DNA of 64,000 nucleotides from Hyphomicrobiaceae bacterium. Its GTDB lineage: Bacteria; Pseudomonadota; Alphaproteobacteria; Rhizobiales; Hyphomicrobiaceae. How positions within the stretch are numbered: position 1 is the stretch's first letter; the number at the start of each line of letters is the position of its first letter. The stretch is taken from positions 248,001-312,000 of the forward strand of contig JALHMB010000008.1 of the NCBI GenBank assembly GCA_022844275.1. The letters run 5' to 3'. This document shows positions 17,679-26,239 of this stretch, in pieces. The notes under the pieces were generated by a model. That model ran no database searches. It was not told the origin of the DNA and worked only from the letters and a program-made list of their open reading frames with translations. The position numbers and the translations under genes were made by a program.

Positions 17679-19175
17679 ATGACCGAGACCATCCTCGCCC
17701 TGGACCAGGGCACGACCTCTAGCCGCGCCCTGCTGTTCGACCGTGCGCTCAAGGTCATCGGCCTCGGACAGGAGGAGTTGCCCCAGCACTATCCGGCCTC
17801 GGGATGGGTGGAGCACGACGCCGAAGACATCTGGCGCGGTACGATCGAAACGGCGCGCACGGCGTTGAAGAAGGCCAATGTTACCGCGGCACGCGTCGCA
17901 GCCATCGGCATCACCAATCAGCGCGAGACGACGATTGTCTGGGATCGGCGTACGGGGAAGCCCATCCACAAGGCGATCGTCTGGCAGGACCGGCGCACGG
18001 CGGACATCTGCGCACGCATCAAGACCGAAAGCGTCGAGGCCATGATCAGCGAGCGCACGGGCCTCGTGCTCGATCCCTACTTCTCCGCAACAAAGATCGC
18101 TTGGCTCCTCGACAATGTCGACGGCGCGCGCGCAGCCGCCGAGGCTGGCCACCTCCTCGCCGGGACGGTCGACAGCTTCCTCATCTGGCGGCTGACCGGT
18201 GGCAAATCCCACCTCACTGACGCGACGAATGCTTCGCGCACCTCGCTGTTCGACATCCGCCGGCATCGCTGGGACGATGATCTCTGCCGCATGTTCCGCG
18301 TGCCGGCGGTCATGCTTCCCGAAGTGCGCGATTGCGCCGCCGACTTCGGCACGACGGATGCTGCCCTGCTCGGTGCGGCGATCACGATCCGCGGTGTCGC
18401 CGGCGACCAGCAGTCCGCGCTGATCGGCCAGGGCTGCTTCACGCCCGGCATGATGAAGTCGACATACGGCACGGGTTGTTTCGCCGTGCTCAATACCGGC
18501 GCCGAGCTTGTGCGCTCCAAGAACCGTCTGCTCTCAACCATCGGATTTCGCCTCGACGGCGAGACCGCATACGCGCTCGAAGGCTCGATCTTCGTTGCCG
18601 GCGCGGCTGTGCAGTGGCTGCGCGACGGACTCAAAGTGCTCAAGTCCGCCGCCGAGACAGGGCCGCTCGCTGCCGCCGCCGATCCCGAGCAGGATGTGTA
18701 CATGGTGCCGGGTTTCGTCGGCCTCGGTGCGCCACACTGGGAGCCGAGCGCGCGCGGCGCGCTTTTCGGCCTCACTCGTGCAACAGGCCCCGCCGAGCTT
18801 GCCCGCGCCGCGCTCGAGTCCGTCTGCTACCAGACGCGCGACCTGCTCGAAGCCATGCGCGGCGATTGGCCGGCCTGCACCGATGTGGTCCTGCGCGTCG
18901 ATGGCGGCATGGTCGCGAGCGACTGGACCATGCAGTTCCTCGCTGATGTGCTCGCCGCACGCGTCGATCGCCCGACCATGCTGGAGACGACCGCACTCGG
19001 CGCCGCTTGGCTCGCAGGGCACAAAGCTGGCGTACTGCCCGATCGTGAGGGCTTCCAGAAGTCCTGGCAGCTGGACCGCAGTTTCCTGCCCGCGATGGCG
19101 GCCAATGAGCGCACACGCCGTTACGCCGGATGGCGCAGCGCGGTAGCGGCAACGCTCGCGCACGCTGCAAGCTAG
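17679..19175 (+). CDS. glpK: Glycerol kinase
   Basis: A cytoplasmic FGGY-family kinase that phosphorylates glycerol to sn-glycerol 3-phosphate with ATP. At 498 residues it has the normal length. The N-terminal phosphate-binding motif DQGTTSSR is at 9-16, the glycerol-binding region WVEHD near 44-48 and [16 protein letters not shown] near 86-101, and the second ATP motif [10 protein letters not shown] near 258-267. [17 protein letters not shown] is the FGGY signature 2 region. It is a single gene with its own start and no glpF or glpD beside it. Confidence 0.95.
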   Translation: MTETILALDQGTTSSRALLFDRALKVIGLGQEELPQHYPASGWVEHDAEDIWRGTIETARTALKKANVTAARVAAIGITNQRETTIVWDRRTGKPIHKAIVWQDRRTADICARIKTESVEAMISERTGLVLDPYFSATKIAWLLDNVDGARAAAEAGHLLAGTVDSFLIWRLTGGKSHLTDATNASRTSLFDIRRHRWDDDLCRMFRVPAVMLPEVRDCAADFGTTDAALLGAAITIRGVAGDQQSALIGQGCFTPGMMKSTYGTGCFAVLNTGAELVRSKNRLLSTIGFRLDGETAYALEGSIFVAGAAVQWLRDGLKVLKSAAETGPLAAAADPEQDVYMVPGFVGLGAPHWEPSARGALFGLTRATGPAELARAALESVCYQTRDLLEAMRGDWPACTDVVLRVDGGMVASDWTMQFLADVLAARVDRPTMLETTALGAAWLAGHKAGVLPDREGFQKSWQLDRSFLPAMAANERTRRYAGWRSAVAATLAHAAS

Positions 19176-19426
19176 TTACCGACGGTTCGGGCCTAGTCTC
19201 GGCGTTCACATCGCCTGACGTGCGTTCACGTGTGCTTGACCACCGCTGTGCAATAGACACCCCCGGCCCTATCTTGGGGACCTTGCGGCCGGCGCGGAGA
19301 TGGTTGTGCGTCGCGTCAGGGCCGCTGAATCATGCCCAAGCTTTGGATGAGTTGGGATTCGCGCTTCGGCAGACGGCGCAGGAATGCCACAAGAAAGAAC
19401 TGCCGCCGCACCGCAGAGCAACTGGA

Positions 19427-20254
19427 ATGTCAGGCCCGCAGCAAAAGCAGGAAGAGCCCAGCGGAGTGTGCGCCTGTAGCGCGACATCCAAGCGGGGCTC
19501 GTGTAATTGGCTGCCATTGGCGACGCTCGTTGCGATCGGTTGCGTCGTGTTCGCCATGGGCTGGCATGATCACCTGACGATCAAGTCGATAGGACTCAAC
19601 TATCAGCTACTGCGCGGCTTCATCGCGACGCATCTTCCAGTTGCCATTGCGCTCTATTTCGTCGCCTACGTCGCCGTGGTCGCGCTCTCCTTGCCGTGCG
19701 CACTGGCACTGACGCTTGCCGGCGGCCTGCTGTTCGGATGGAAGATCGCAGCGCCCGTGACCGTACTTGCGGCGACCAGCGGCGCGACGATCATCTTCCT
19801 GGTCGCCCGCTCCTCGCTCGGCACGGTGATGGCTTCACGCGTCGGACCGTGGCTTGCGCGCCTGCGCGAGGGCTTCTCCGAGAATGCGCTGAGCTACTTG
19901 TTGTTTCTTCGTCTCGTCCCGGCCTTCCCCTTCGTCATCGTCAATCTGGCTGCCGCCGTGCTCGGCGTGCCGTTACGCACCTATGTGCTCGGCACATTTC
20001 TCGGTATCATTCCCGGCACCACCGCGATCACGGTTGCCGGGGCGGGGCTCGGTAGCGTGATCAAGGCGCAGAACCGCAGCCATCACGCGTGCCTCGCCAC
20101 CCAGCCGGTCAACCCGGACGTGGCGTGCCCGTACAGGATCGATACCAGCGCTCTTTTGACCAAGGAGCTGATCCTGGCCTTCGTGCTGCTCGGCATCGTG
20201 GCGCTGATCCCGGTGGTGCTGAAGAAGTGGAGGGCAAGGGATGCAGCGGCCTAA
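19427..20254 (+). CDS. TVP38/TMEM64 family (DedA-superfamily) membrane protein
   Basis: A 275-residue inner-membrane protein. ATG 19427 was chosen because the 99-residue upstream extension has no hydrophobic or conserved content. Hydrophobic segments lie near 30-48, 68-100, 110-130, 165-190, 200-220 and 250-268. The VTT domain is recognisable by GGLLFGWKIA, then FLRLVPAFPFVIVNLAAA and GTFLGIIPGT. An unusual insertion (about 222-246, with CLATQPVNPDVACPY) interrupts the domain before the last helix. It overlaps the downstream flavin reductase by 14 bp, an arrangement common in proteobacteria, and is presumably co-translated with it. Family members act in lipid scrambling or metal handling. Confidence 0.85.
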   Translation: MSGPQQKQEEPSGVCACSATSKRGSCNWLPLATLVAIGCVVFAMGWHDHLTIKSIGLNYQLLRGFIATHLPVAIALYFVAYVAVVALSLPCALALTLAGGLLFGWKIAAPVTVLAATSGATIIFLVARSSLGTVMASRVGPWLARLREGFSENALSYLLFLRLVPAFPFVIVNLAAAVLGVPLRTYVLGTFLGIIPGTTAITVAGAGLGSVIKAQNRSHHACLATQPVNPDVACPYRIDTSALLTKELILAFVLLGIVALIPVVLKKWRARDAAA

Positions 20255-21716
20255 TGCAGAAGCGGGTGACAGTGCACGCGCACTTGGCCAGGGCGGTACG
20301 ATCAACGCGGATATCTGCATAATCGGGGCGGGCTCGGGCGGGCTCTCAGTTGCGGCGTCAACCGTACTTCTCGGCATGAAGGTCGTCCTCATCGAGAAGC
20401 ATCTCATGGGCGGCGACTGCCTCAATACCGGCTGCGTCCCCTCCAAGTCGCTGATCGCGGCAGCGCGGCGCGCGCATGAAATGCGGACCGCTGGTAAGTT
20501 CGGCATTCGGGCCGTCGAGCCTGAGGTCGACGCTGCGGCCCTCAACGATCACATCAAGTCCGTCATTGCCGGCATCGCGCGCAACGACTCCATCGAGCGC
20601 TTCACGGGCATGGGCGTCGAGGTCATCCAGGCACCGGCCCGCTTTCGCGACAAGCATACTGTCGAGGCCGGCGACACGCTCATCAAGGCCTGGCGCTTCG
20701 TGATCGCTACCGGCTCATCGCCAGCCGTGCCGCCGATCCCCGGCCTCGACAAGGTCCCGTACCTGACGAACGAGACGTTGTTCGATCTTCGCGAGCCGAT
20801 CGGTCATCTCGTGGTCGTCGGCGGCGGCGCCGTCGGCATGGAGATGGCGCAGGCTTACCTTCGCCTCGGCGCTAAGGTCACGGTGCTCGAAGGCCTCAAG
20901 GCACTCGGCCGCGACGATCCGGAACTATCGGATGTCGTGCTCAAGTACGCGCGCGCCGAAGGCATGGTCATCCGTGAGGGCGCGCGGGTAGAGCGGGTTT
21001 CGGGGTGGCCGGGCGTCGTCCAGGTGACGATCGCGACGTCCGAGGGCTCCGAGGTCGTCGAGGGCACGCACCTCCTCGTTGCCGCCGGTCGCAAGCCCAA
21101 TGTCCATGGCCTCAATCTGGAGGCCGCCGGCATCAAATATGACAACCGCGGCATCATGGTGAGCGACGGCCTCATTACCTCGAACCGAAGGATCTTCGCC
21201 ATCGGCGACGTCATTGCCGGCGGCCAGGCGTTCACACACGTCGCCAACTATCACGCCGGCATCGTCTTCCGCCGTGCGCTGTTCAGACTACCCGCCAAGG
21301 TGCAGAGGGAACTCATCCCGTGGGTCACGTTCACCGATCCTGAGCTCGCCCAGGTCGGATTGACCGAGGATCAGGCACGCCAGAAGCACGGCGCCATCCA
21401 GGTTTTCCGCTGGCCCTACCACGAGAACGACCGCGCCCAGGCCGAACGCGCGACCGAAGGCTTCGTCAAGGTCGTGACGGACCGCAAGGGCCGAATTCTC
21501 GGCGCGGGCATCGTCGGCCGCGAGGCTGGTGAGCTCATCCAGATCTGGTCGCTGGCCATCTCCCAGGGGCTCAAAATCACCGCCATGACCCGGTGGATTG
21601 CTCCCTATCCGACGCTTGGCGAGATTAGCAAGCGGGCGGCTATGGGCACCTATGCGCTTTCGGCCGGCAAGCCCCTGGTGCGTAAGGCTGTTGGGCTCTT
21701 GCGCAAGCTAGGGTAG
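20241..21716 (+). CDS. FAD-dependent pyridine nucleotide-disulfide oxidoreductase (mercuric reductase / Lpd-like)
   Basis: A 491-residue cytoplasmic flavoenzyme. The FAD-binding motif GAGSGGLSVA is near 29-38, the redox-active pair CLNTGCVPSKS near 61-71, the NAD(P)H Rossmann motif VVGGGAVGMEMAQ near 192-204, and the second FAD contact AIGDV near 319-323. The C-terminal dimerisation domain ends with MTRWIAPYPTLGEISKRAA, where the His-x-x-x-x-x-Glu pair of dihydrolipoamide dehydrogenase is replaced by APYPTLGE. It lacks the terminal Cys pair of true MerA. Overlap with the TVP38 gene makes this a two-gene unit. Substrate unknown. Confidence 0.88.
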   Translation: MQRPNAEAGDSARALGQGGTINADICIIGAGSGGLSVAASTVLLGMKVVLIEKHLMGGDCLNTGCVPSKSLIAAARRAHEMRTAGKFGIRAVEPEVDAAALNDHIKSVIAGIARNDSIERFTGMGVEVIQAPARFRDKHTVEAGDTLIKAWRFVIATGSSPAVPPIPGLDKVPYLTNETLFDLREPIGHLVVVGGGAVGMEMAQAYLRLGAKVTVLEGLKALGRDDPELSDVVLKYARAEGMVIREGARVERVSGWPGVVQVTIATSEGSEVVEGTHLLVAAGRKPNVHGLNLEAAGIKYDNRGIMVSDGLITSNRRIFAIGDVIAGGQAFTHVANYHAGIVFRRALFRLPAKVQRELIPWVTFTDPELAQVGLTEDQARQKHGAIQVFRWPYHENDRAQAERATEGFVKVVTDRKGRILGAGIVGREAGELIQIWSLAISQGLKITAMTRWIAPYPTLGEISKRAAMGTYALSAGKPLVRKAVGLLRKLG

Positions 21717-21761
21717 AATGTTCCGGGATTTCCTGCCTTTGAAGGAGGGAATTCGGACCTG

Positions 21762-21783
21762 GAAGCCGCGGCGGTGCGGCTTC
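21762..21783. terminator. Possible terminator hairpin after the flavin reductase gene
   Basis: GAAGCCGC and GCGGCTTC form an eight-pair perfect stem with a six-base loop, 45 bp after the stop. There is no T-tract, so it may be a factor-dependent terminator or simply an RNA-stabilising hairpin. Confidence 0.35.
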
Positions 21784-21945
21784 GCAGGCGGCTCAGCCGT
21801 GGGCGATCACGGCGTACGATAACACCCGAGGTGGGCGGACGGATCGCGCCGGCTCGTTCGAGCGATCAGCGCAGGCCGACTTGGCTAGCGTGCCGGCGTG
21901 CGACACCGCGGGCCTGCTAAAAGCCCACGAGAAGGGACGCGACGT

Positions 21946-23457
21946 TTGGATCAGAAGGTCGAGCAGCCGGCAGAAATCGACATCGCGGCCCCGAGCCGGC
22001 TGCGTGGCACTGCCGCGCGCGTCAAGGCTGGCCTCGTAAAGATCGGTCTGCCCGGCAAGTTGCTCCTCCTCACCCTCCTCTTCGTGATGCTGGCCGAAGT
22101 CCTGATCTTCGTGCCGTCGGTCGCAAACTATCGCGTCAACTGGCTGACAGAGCGCCTCCGCTCCGCGCAGCTCGCCTCGCTCGCCGCGGAAGCGTCCCCA
22201 CAAGGTGCTGTGCCCCAGGGTCTGCGCGACGAACTCCTCCGCACCGCGCAGGTGCGCGCCGTCGCGCTCAAGCGCAATGATCAGCGCCAGCTCATTCTTG
22301 CCGCCGACCCTATGCCGGCGATCGATGCGACGTACGATCTCTCACCGCCAAGCCCCGACGAGATGATCTCGCCTGTGAGCCGGCGCGTGACGCAGGTGTG
22401 GGACGCGCTCGCTGTGTTCTTTTCGAACGGAGATCGCACGCTGCGCGTTGTCGGCCTGCCGCACGAAGGCGCGGGCGCACTTATTGAGGTCGTGCTTCCT
22501 GAGGCGCCGCTCAGGAAGGCCATGCTCAAGTTCGGCCTGAATATCCTCGTGCTTTCCGTCATTATCTCCGTCTTCACGGCGGCCCTCGTCTATTTCGCTC
22601 TGAGCTCCCTGCTGGTGCGTCCGATGTTGCGGCTAGCTTCGAACATGCAGCGTTTCAGCGAGCGCCCCGAGGACGCGAGCCGCATCATCTCGCCGTCCGA
22701 GCGCAAGGACGAGATCGGCACGGCAGAGCGCGAGCTGGCGCACATGCAATCCGAGTTGCACCATCTGCTCAATCAGAGGAGCCGCCTCGCCGCCCTCGGC
22801 CTCGCCGTGAGCAAGATCAATCACGATCTGCGAAACCTGCTCGCCAACACGCAGCTCCTGTCCGATCGCTTGGTGTCGAGCCCGGATCCGACCGTGCAGA
22901 GCTTTGCGCCGAAGCTCATCGCCTCGCTCGACCGCGCGATCGCCTTCTGCAATGACACGCTCCGCTTCGGCCGTGCCGAGGAGCCGGCGCCGCGCCGCGA
23001 GCTCATTCCACTGCGCTCGCTTGCGGAGGAGGTCGGCGATGGCCTCGGGCTCTCGCCTTCGACGCGGGTCGTGCTTGCCATTGCCGTCGACGATAGTCTC
23101 ATCGTCGATGCCGACCGTGATCAGCTCTATCGGGTGCTGTCGAATCTCGTTCGCAATTCACTGCAGGCCATCGAGGCACAGCGCAGCCAGGGCACGATCA
23201 CCATTGCGGCGCGCCGCGGCGTTGGCACGACGCATATCCGCCTCAGCGACACCGGACCGGGCGTACCCGCGCGGGCTCGCGCCCATCTCTTCCAGGCCTT
23301 CCAGGGCTCGGCCCGCAAAGGCGGGACGGGTCTCGGCCTCACCATCGCACGCGAGCTCGTCGTGGCGCATGGAGGTGATCTCCGCCTGGTCGAAAGCGCC
23401 GTTGATCAGGGTGCCGTCTTCGAAATCGACATTCCGGATCGCAGCGCTTCCGGCTGA
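21946..23457 (+). CDS. Orphan membrane sensor histidine kinase
   Basis: A 503-residue inner-membrane kinase. TTG 21946 follows a GAAGGGA ribosome-binding site, while the longer reading frame starts inside a region with no such site, so TTG is preferred. A transmembrane helix (about 39-58), a periplasmic sensor of about 130 residues and a second helix (about 197-222) precede a HAMP segment. The H-box KINHDLRNLL (His near 288), N-box NLVRNSLQAI, G1 DTGPGVP and G2 GTGLGLTIAREL are all present. No response regulator gene is adjacent, so its partner must be elsewhere. Signal unknown. Confidence 0.9.
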   Translation: MDQKVEQPAEIDIAAPSRLRGTAARVKAGLVKIGLPGKLLLLTLLFVMLAEVLIFVPSVANYRVNWLTERLRSAQLASLAAEASPQGAVPQGLRDELLRTAQVRAVALKRNDQRQLILAADPMPAIDATYDLSPPSPDEMISPVSRRVTQVWDALAVFFSNGDRTLRVVGLPHEGAGALIEVVLPEAPLRKAMLKFGLNILVLSVIISVFTAALVYFALSSLLVRPMLRLASNMQRFSERPEDASRIISPSERKDEIGTAERELAHMQSELHHLLNQRSRLAALGLAVSKINHDLRNLLANTQLLSDRLVSSPDPTVQSFAPKLIASLDRAIAFCNDTLRFGRAEEPAPRRELIPLRSLAEEVGDGLGLSPSTRVVLAIAVDDSLIVDADRDQLYRVLSNLVRNSLQAIEAQRSQGTITIAARRGVGTTHIRLSDTGPGVPARARAHLFQAFQGSARKGGTGLGLTIARELVVAHGGDLRLVESAVDQGAVFEIDIPDRSASG

Positions 23458-23617
23458 CGGACCCGGGCGAACGTTAGGCGCCTCACACCGCGGCGACCGT
23501 ACCCAGAATGGGTGCCTCGCTTCCGCCACCCGCGCCGGCTAGCATTATCATTGTACTGCGGACAGGCGGGGCGGCGCCCCTGTCCAGCGCATTACGGTGG
23601 GAAACAGGGAGCAGGCC

Positions 23618-24271
23618 GTGGCCGACAAACGCCGTGAAGCCCTTATTCAGGGCGACACCATCGTCAAGGGTACCATCCTCAATGCCGGCGTCATCGACGT
23701 GTACGGCTACGTGGAAGGCAATGTCGCCGCGCAGGAACTGCGCCTCCACGAAGGCGGCCGGCTCGCCGGCAAGCTCAGGGCCGATACGGCTGAAGTTCAT
23801 GGCACGCTTCAGGGTGAGGCGGTCGTCAAGCGGCTGATCCGGATCTCCAGCACTGGCGTTGTGGAGGGCGACATCCGCTACGGCAGCCTCGCGCTCGAAG
23901 CCGGCGGGGATCTCTCGGCGGAACTGCGCAATATTCCCCCCGAAATCGCTGGCGATCTGGAGCTTGTCGTCGCGCGCGGGAAATCCGTCACGGTGACGGT
24001 GATGGACCTCATGGCGGTCGACCCCGACCACGGCGCCGACGCCCTCACATTCACGGTGTCGAACCCGACGGGCGGTTGGGTTGCTCTCACCGACGCGCCA
24101 CGCGATGCCGTGACGTCCTTCAAGCAAGCTGACATCGATGCTGCTCGCGTCGAGTTCGTGCACGATGGCTCGGAGGGCCGCTGGGCGGGCTTCGACGTGG
24201 TGGTCGTGGACGGCGCTGGCGCCGCGTCGGGGGCCGCGCAGACGGTTAAGGTCGCAGTGCTGGCGAAGTAG
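23618..24271 (+). CDS. Bactofilin fused to a C-terminal cadherin/CSPG-like repeat
   Basis: A 217-residue protein. GTG 23618 follows AGGGAG, and an upstream in-frame GTG at 23597 is less well placed. Residues 1-110 form a bactofilin (polymer-forming cytoskeletal) domain with the repeating beta-helix pattern: GDTIVKGTI, then YGYVEGNVAAQELRLHEGG and GVVEGDIRYG. Bactofilins make filaments beneath the inner membrane. Residues about 135-215 do not belong to that fold: LTFTVSNPTGGWVAL, then FKQADIDAARVEFVHDGSE and VVVVDGAGAASG match the extracellular CSPG/cadherin-like repeat. No signal peptide or membrane span joins the two, so the domain combination is odd. Confidence 0.8.
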   Translation: MADKRREALIQGDTIVKGTILNAGVIDVYGYVEGNVAAQELRLHEGGRLAGKLRADTAEVHGTLQGEAVVKRLIRISSTGVVEGDIRYGSLALEAGGDLSAELRNIPPEIAGDLELVVARGKSVTVTVMDLMAVDPDHGADALTFTVSNPTGGWVALTDAPRDAVTSFKQADIDAARVEFVHDGSEGRWAGFDVVVVDGAGAASGAAQTVKVAVLAK

Positions 24272-24351
24272 CTTCCGGGATGCTGGACAGCGCCCTGCTC
24301 AGCACCTATAAGGTCGCGGCTTGCGTGGGGCTTCGAGGGCTGCCGCGTTAC

Positions 24352-24427
24352 GCCCAGGTAGCTCAGTTGGTAGAGCATGCGACTGAAAATCGCAGTGTCG
24401 GTGGTTCGATTCCGCCCCTGGGCACCA
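24352..24427 (+). tRNA. tRNA-Phe(GAA)
   Basis: A 76-nt cloverleaf with CCA encoded. The acceptor stem GCCCAGG pairs with CCTGGGC, the D arm is GCTC/GAGC, the anticodon arm is TGCGA/TCGCA around loop CTGAAAA (anticodon GAA), and the T arm is GGTGG-TTCGATT-CCGCC. All stems are fully paired, so it should be functional. No duplicated 3' end or integrase was found next to it. Confidence 0.97.
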
Positions 24428-24820
24428 TTCAAAATCACCAACAATTTGGACTTTGAAGCGCGACGCCGGGCTCGCGCGCCGACAGGTTAAAACAGCCGAT
24501 CCAGAACGAAGCTAATGGTGTGGCGCGCGAAGGCTCGTCGCAGTGATTATTCTGTTACGTCGGCAACGAGCATTGGGACCTGCTCTTTAGACACACCCGC
24601 GTTAAGGCTTCGTGTGGACGTTGATCAAATTGTTGATTTAAAACGCGTAATATCAAAATAACAGAACTGTGGAAAATCGAGCTTAGGCCATATTCCGCGC
24701 TGTGCATCGCCACCCACCCTCCCTATGCTGATATTAGGAAATTAGTCCTGCAAGCGACGCATACCTCAAGCTTCGCTCCAGCGCAGTCTGCTTAGATGAA
24801 GCAAGCTGCAGGCCAATGTC
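24428..24820. other. Intergenic region after tRNA-Phe
   Basis: A 393-bp gap, more AT-rich in its second half (24600-24780) than its surroundings. It probably contains the promoter of the glycosyltransferase. No coding frame, repeat or attachment site was recognised. Confidence 0.4.
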
Positions 24821-25834
24821 ATGGGACGATATGAAAATCCGCTAGAGCGAAGGGTCACGGAAGGCGAGGCTGCGGCTTCTGCCACACCAGCGATCAGTGT
24901 CGTGCTGCCCACGTTCAATAGAGCGAGGCTCCTTCGGCAGGCGATCGACAGTGTCCTGGCGCTGGACGAGACTCACTTCGAGCTAATTGTCGTTGACGAC
25001 GGTTCAACCGACGCGACTCACAGCGAGCTGAAAGCTCTGCGTGATCCACGCGTGTCGGTTATCGTGCTTTCGACGAACTCAGGTGCAAACGCCGCACGCA
25101 ATGCCGGTATCGTCGCAGCACGCGCACCCTATGTCGCTTTCCTCGACTCTGACGACACCTACCTGCCGGGGCGGCTTCGTTGGCCCCTGAAGATTCTCGA
25201 GCGCAATGCTCACATCGGCATGGTGCTGTCGGCCTTCACAACCGAAAAGGCCGCAAAGACGACCGTTTTCTCAATGCCGCAGCGCCTTTATGCAGGCCAT
25301 GAGATGATGCGGCTCGTCGCCCGGCGCGTCATCCAGCCGACCACGTCGGGACTGACGATCCGCCGGGATATTCTGCTCGCCGCCGGCGGATTCGACCCGA
25401 CCCTCATGCGCATGCAGGACAGCGATCTCGCCATGCGCATCGCGCAGCGAACCATGGCGGCGACAATCGCTGAACCCCTCTGGCACAAGCGTTGGCAGAG
25501 CGACGGCATCTCATCGAGGCGGGATACGTACTTCCCCGCGCTGCTCGCATTGATCGCGCGCCACGATATCTATCAGCGCGAGGAGCTCGATACCCGCGAC
25601 TATCTTCTAGCCCGTCACCTCCTGGTGCTCGCGAAAGTCATGCGCTTCGGTCAGCTCCGGCATGATTACAACATGGCGCTCGAGCAGCTCACGCCTCCAC
25701 CGCCGCCCCTTCGCAAGCTCATTTCGAAGTATCGGAGTGTCCGGAGCAATCGCCACCAGCTCCGCGAACGCCTTCTGCTAGCAGACCCGATACCGGAGAT
25801 CGGCGAGGCGCCGTCCCTCGAGGTCGCGCCCTAA
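24821..25834 (+). CDS. Glycosyltransferase family 2 protein
   Basis: A 337-residue cytoplasmic or membrane-associated GT-A transferase. The nucleotide-sugar site is shown by ISVVLPTFNRARLL at about 25-38, IVVDDGSTDAT at about 64-74, and the metal-binding AFLDSDDTYLPG near 113-124. MQDSDLAMRIAQR near 199-211 provides the conserved catalytic ED-like region. A C-terminal helical part with a Pro-rich PPPPP segment follows. It probably adds a sugar to an envelope glycan. Its TAA lies within the left arm of a palindromic repeat, and an eptA-like gene follows. Confidence 0.85.
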   Translation: MGRYENPLERRVTEGEAAASATPAISVVLPTFNRARLLRQAIDSVLALDETHFELIVVDDGSTDATHSELKALRDPRVSVIVLSTNSGANAARNAGIVAARAPYVAFLDSDDTYLPGRLRWPLKILERNAHIGMVLSAFTTEKAAKTTVFSMPQRLYAGHEMMRLVARRVIQPTTSGLTIRRDILLAAGGFDPTLMRMQDSDLAMRIAQRTMAATIAEPLWHKRWQSDGISSRRDTYFPALLALIARHDIYQREELDTRDYLLARHLLVLAKVMRFGQLRHDYNMALEQLTPPPPPLRKLISKYRSVRSNRHQLRERLLLADPIPEIGEAPSLEVAP

Positions 25835-25907
25835 AGCGTCGGACCTTAAATGCGATCCACGCCTGGGCCGGTCTCAAAGTCGAATTTAAGGTCCAAAGAT
25901 GCTTTAG
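25831..25907. repeat. REP-like inverted repeat 1
   Basis: Left arm 25831-25851 (begins CTAAAGCGTC, then GGACCTTAAAT) pairs with right arm 25884-25907 (ATTTAAGGTCC, ends GCTTTAG). The right arm carries three extra bases (AAA/TTT) as a bulge and one mismatch. The upstream glycosyltransferase stop codon is inside the left arm, so this may also act as a transcript end. Confidence 0.75.
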
Positions 25908-25919
25908 AGGCATAGTGTT

Positions 25920-25995
25920 CTAAAGCAACTTTGGACTTGAAATTCACCCCCCGCCCGGCCGCGAATTGAGGTGAATTTCAAGTCCGTTGCTTTAG
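25920..25995. repeat. REP-like inverted repeat 2, related to repeat 1
   Basis: Left arm 25920-25948 (begins CTAAAGCAAC, ends AATTCACC) pairs perfectly with right arm 25970-25995 apart from a three-base TTT bulge in the left arm. Both this and the preceding element share the outer CTAAAGC-N-N-C and inner GGAC(C/T)T, so they are members of one family in tandem. Confidence 0.8.
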
Positions 25996-26239
25996 GATCG
26001 GGAGCCGTCCGCCTCCCAAGTCGAGGACGCCGCAATGGCGCCTTCAATCGGGAATCTGGTACCCACGTTTCGGGCCGCAGGATCGTTCTGTCTTGGTCGC
26101 GGCGTTTACCCCCCATCCTCGGCGGGTGATATATTGCCGGCATCAAGCCAGACAGCCCCATCGCCGATCCGATCCTGGTGCCCAGGATTTTGGTGGCCAC
26201 GTGGGGCGTGAAGCAGAGTTCCTGATTGGCGGTACGAGA

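Noticed and set aside
24352-24427. tRNA-Phe as an integration site
   Set aside because: No duplicated 3' end, no integrase and no change in gene content next to it. Flanking genes look chromosomal.
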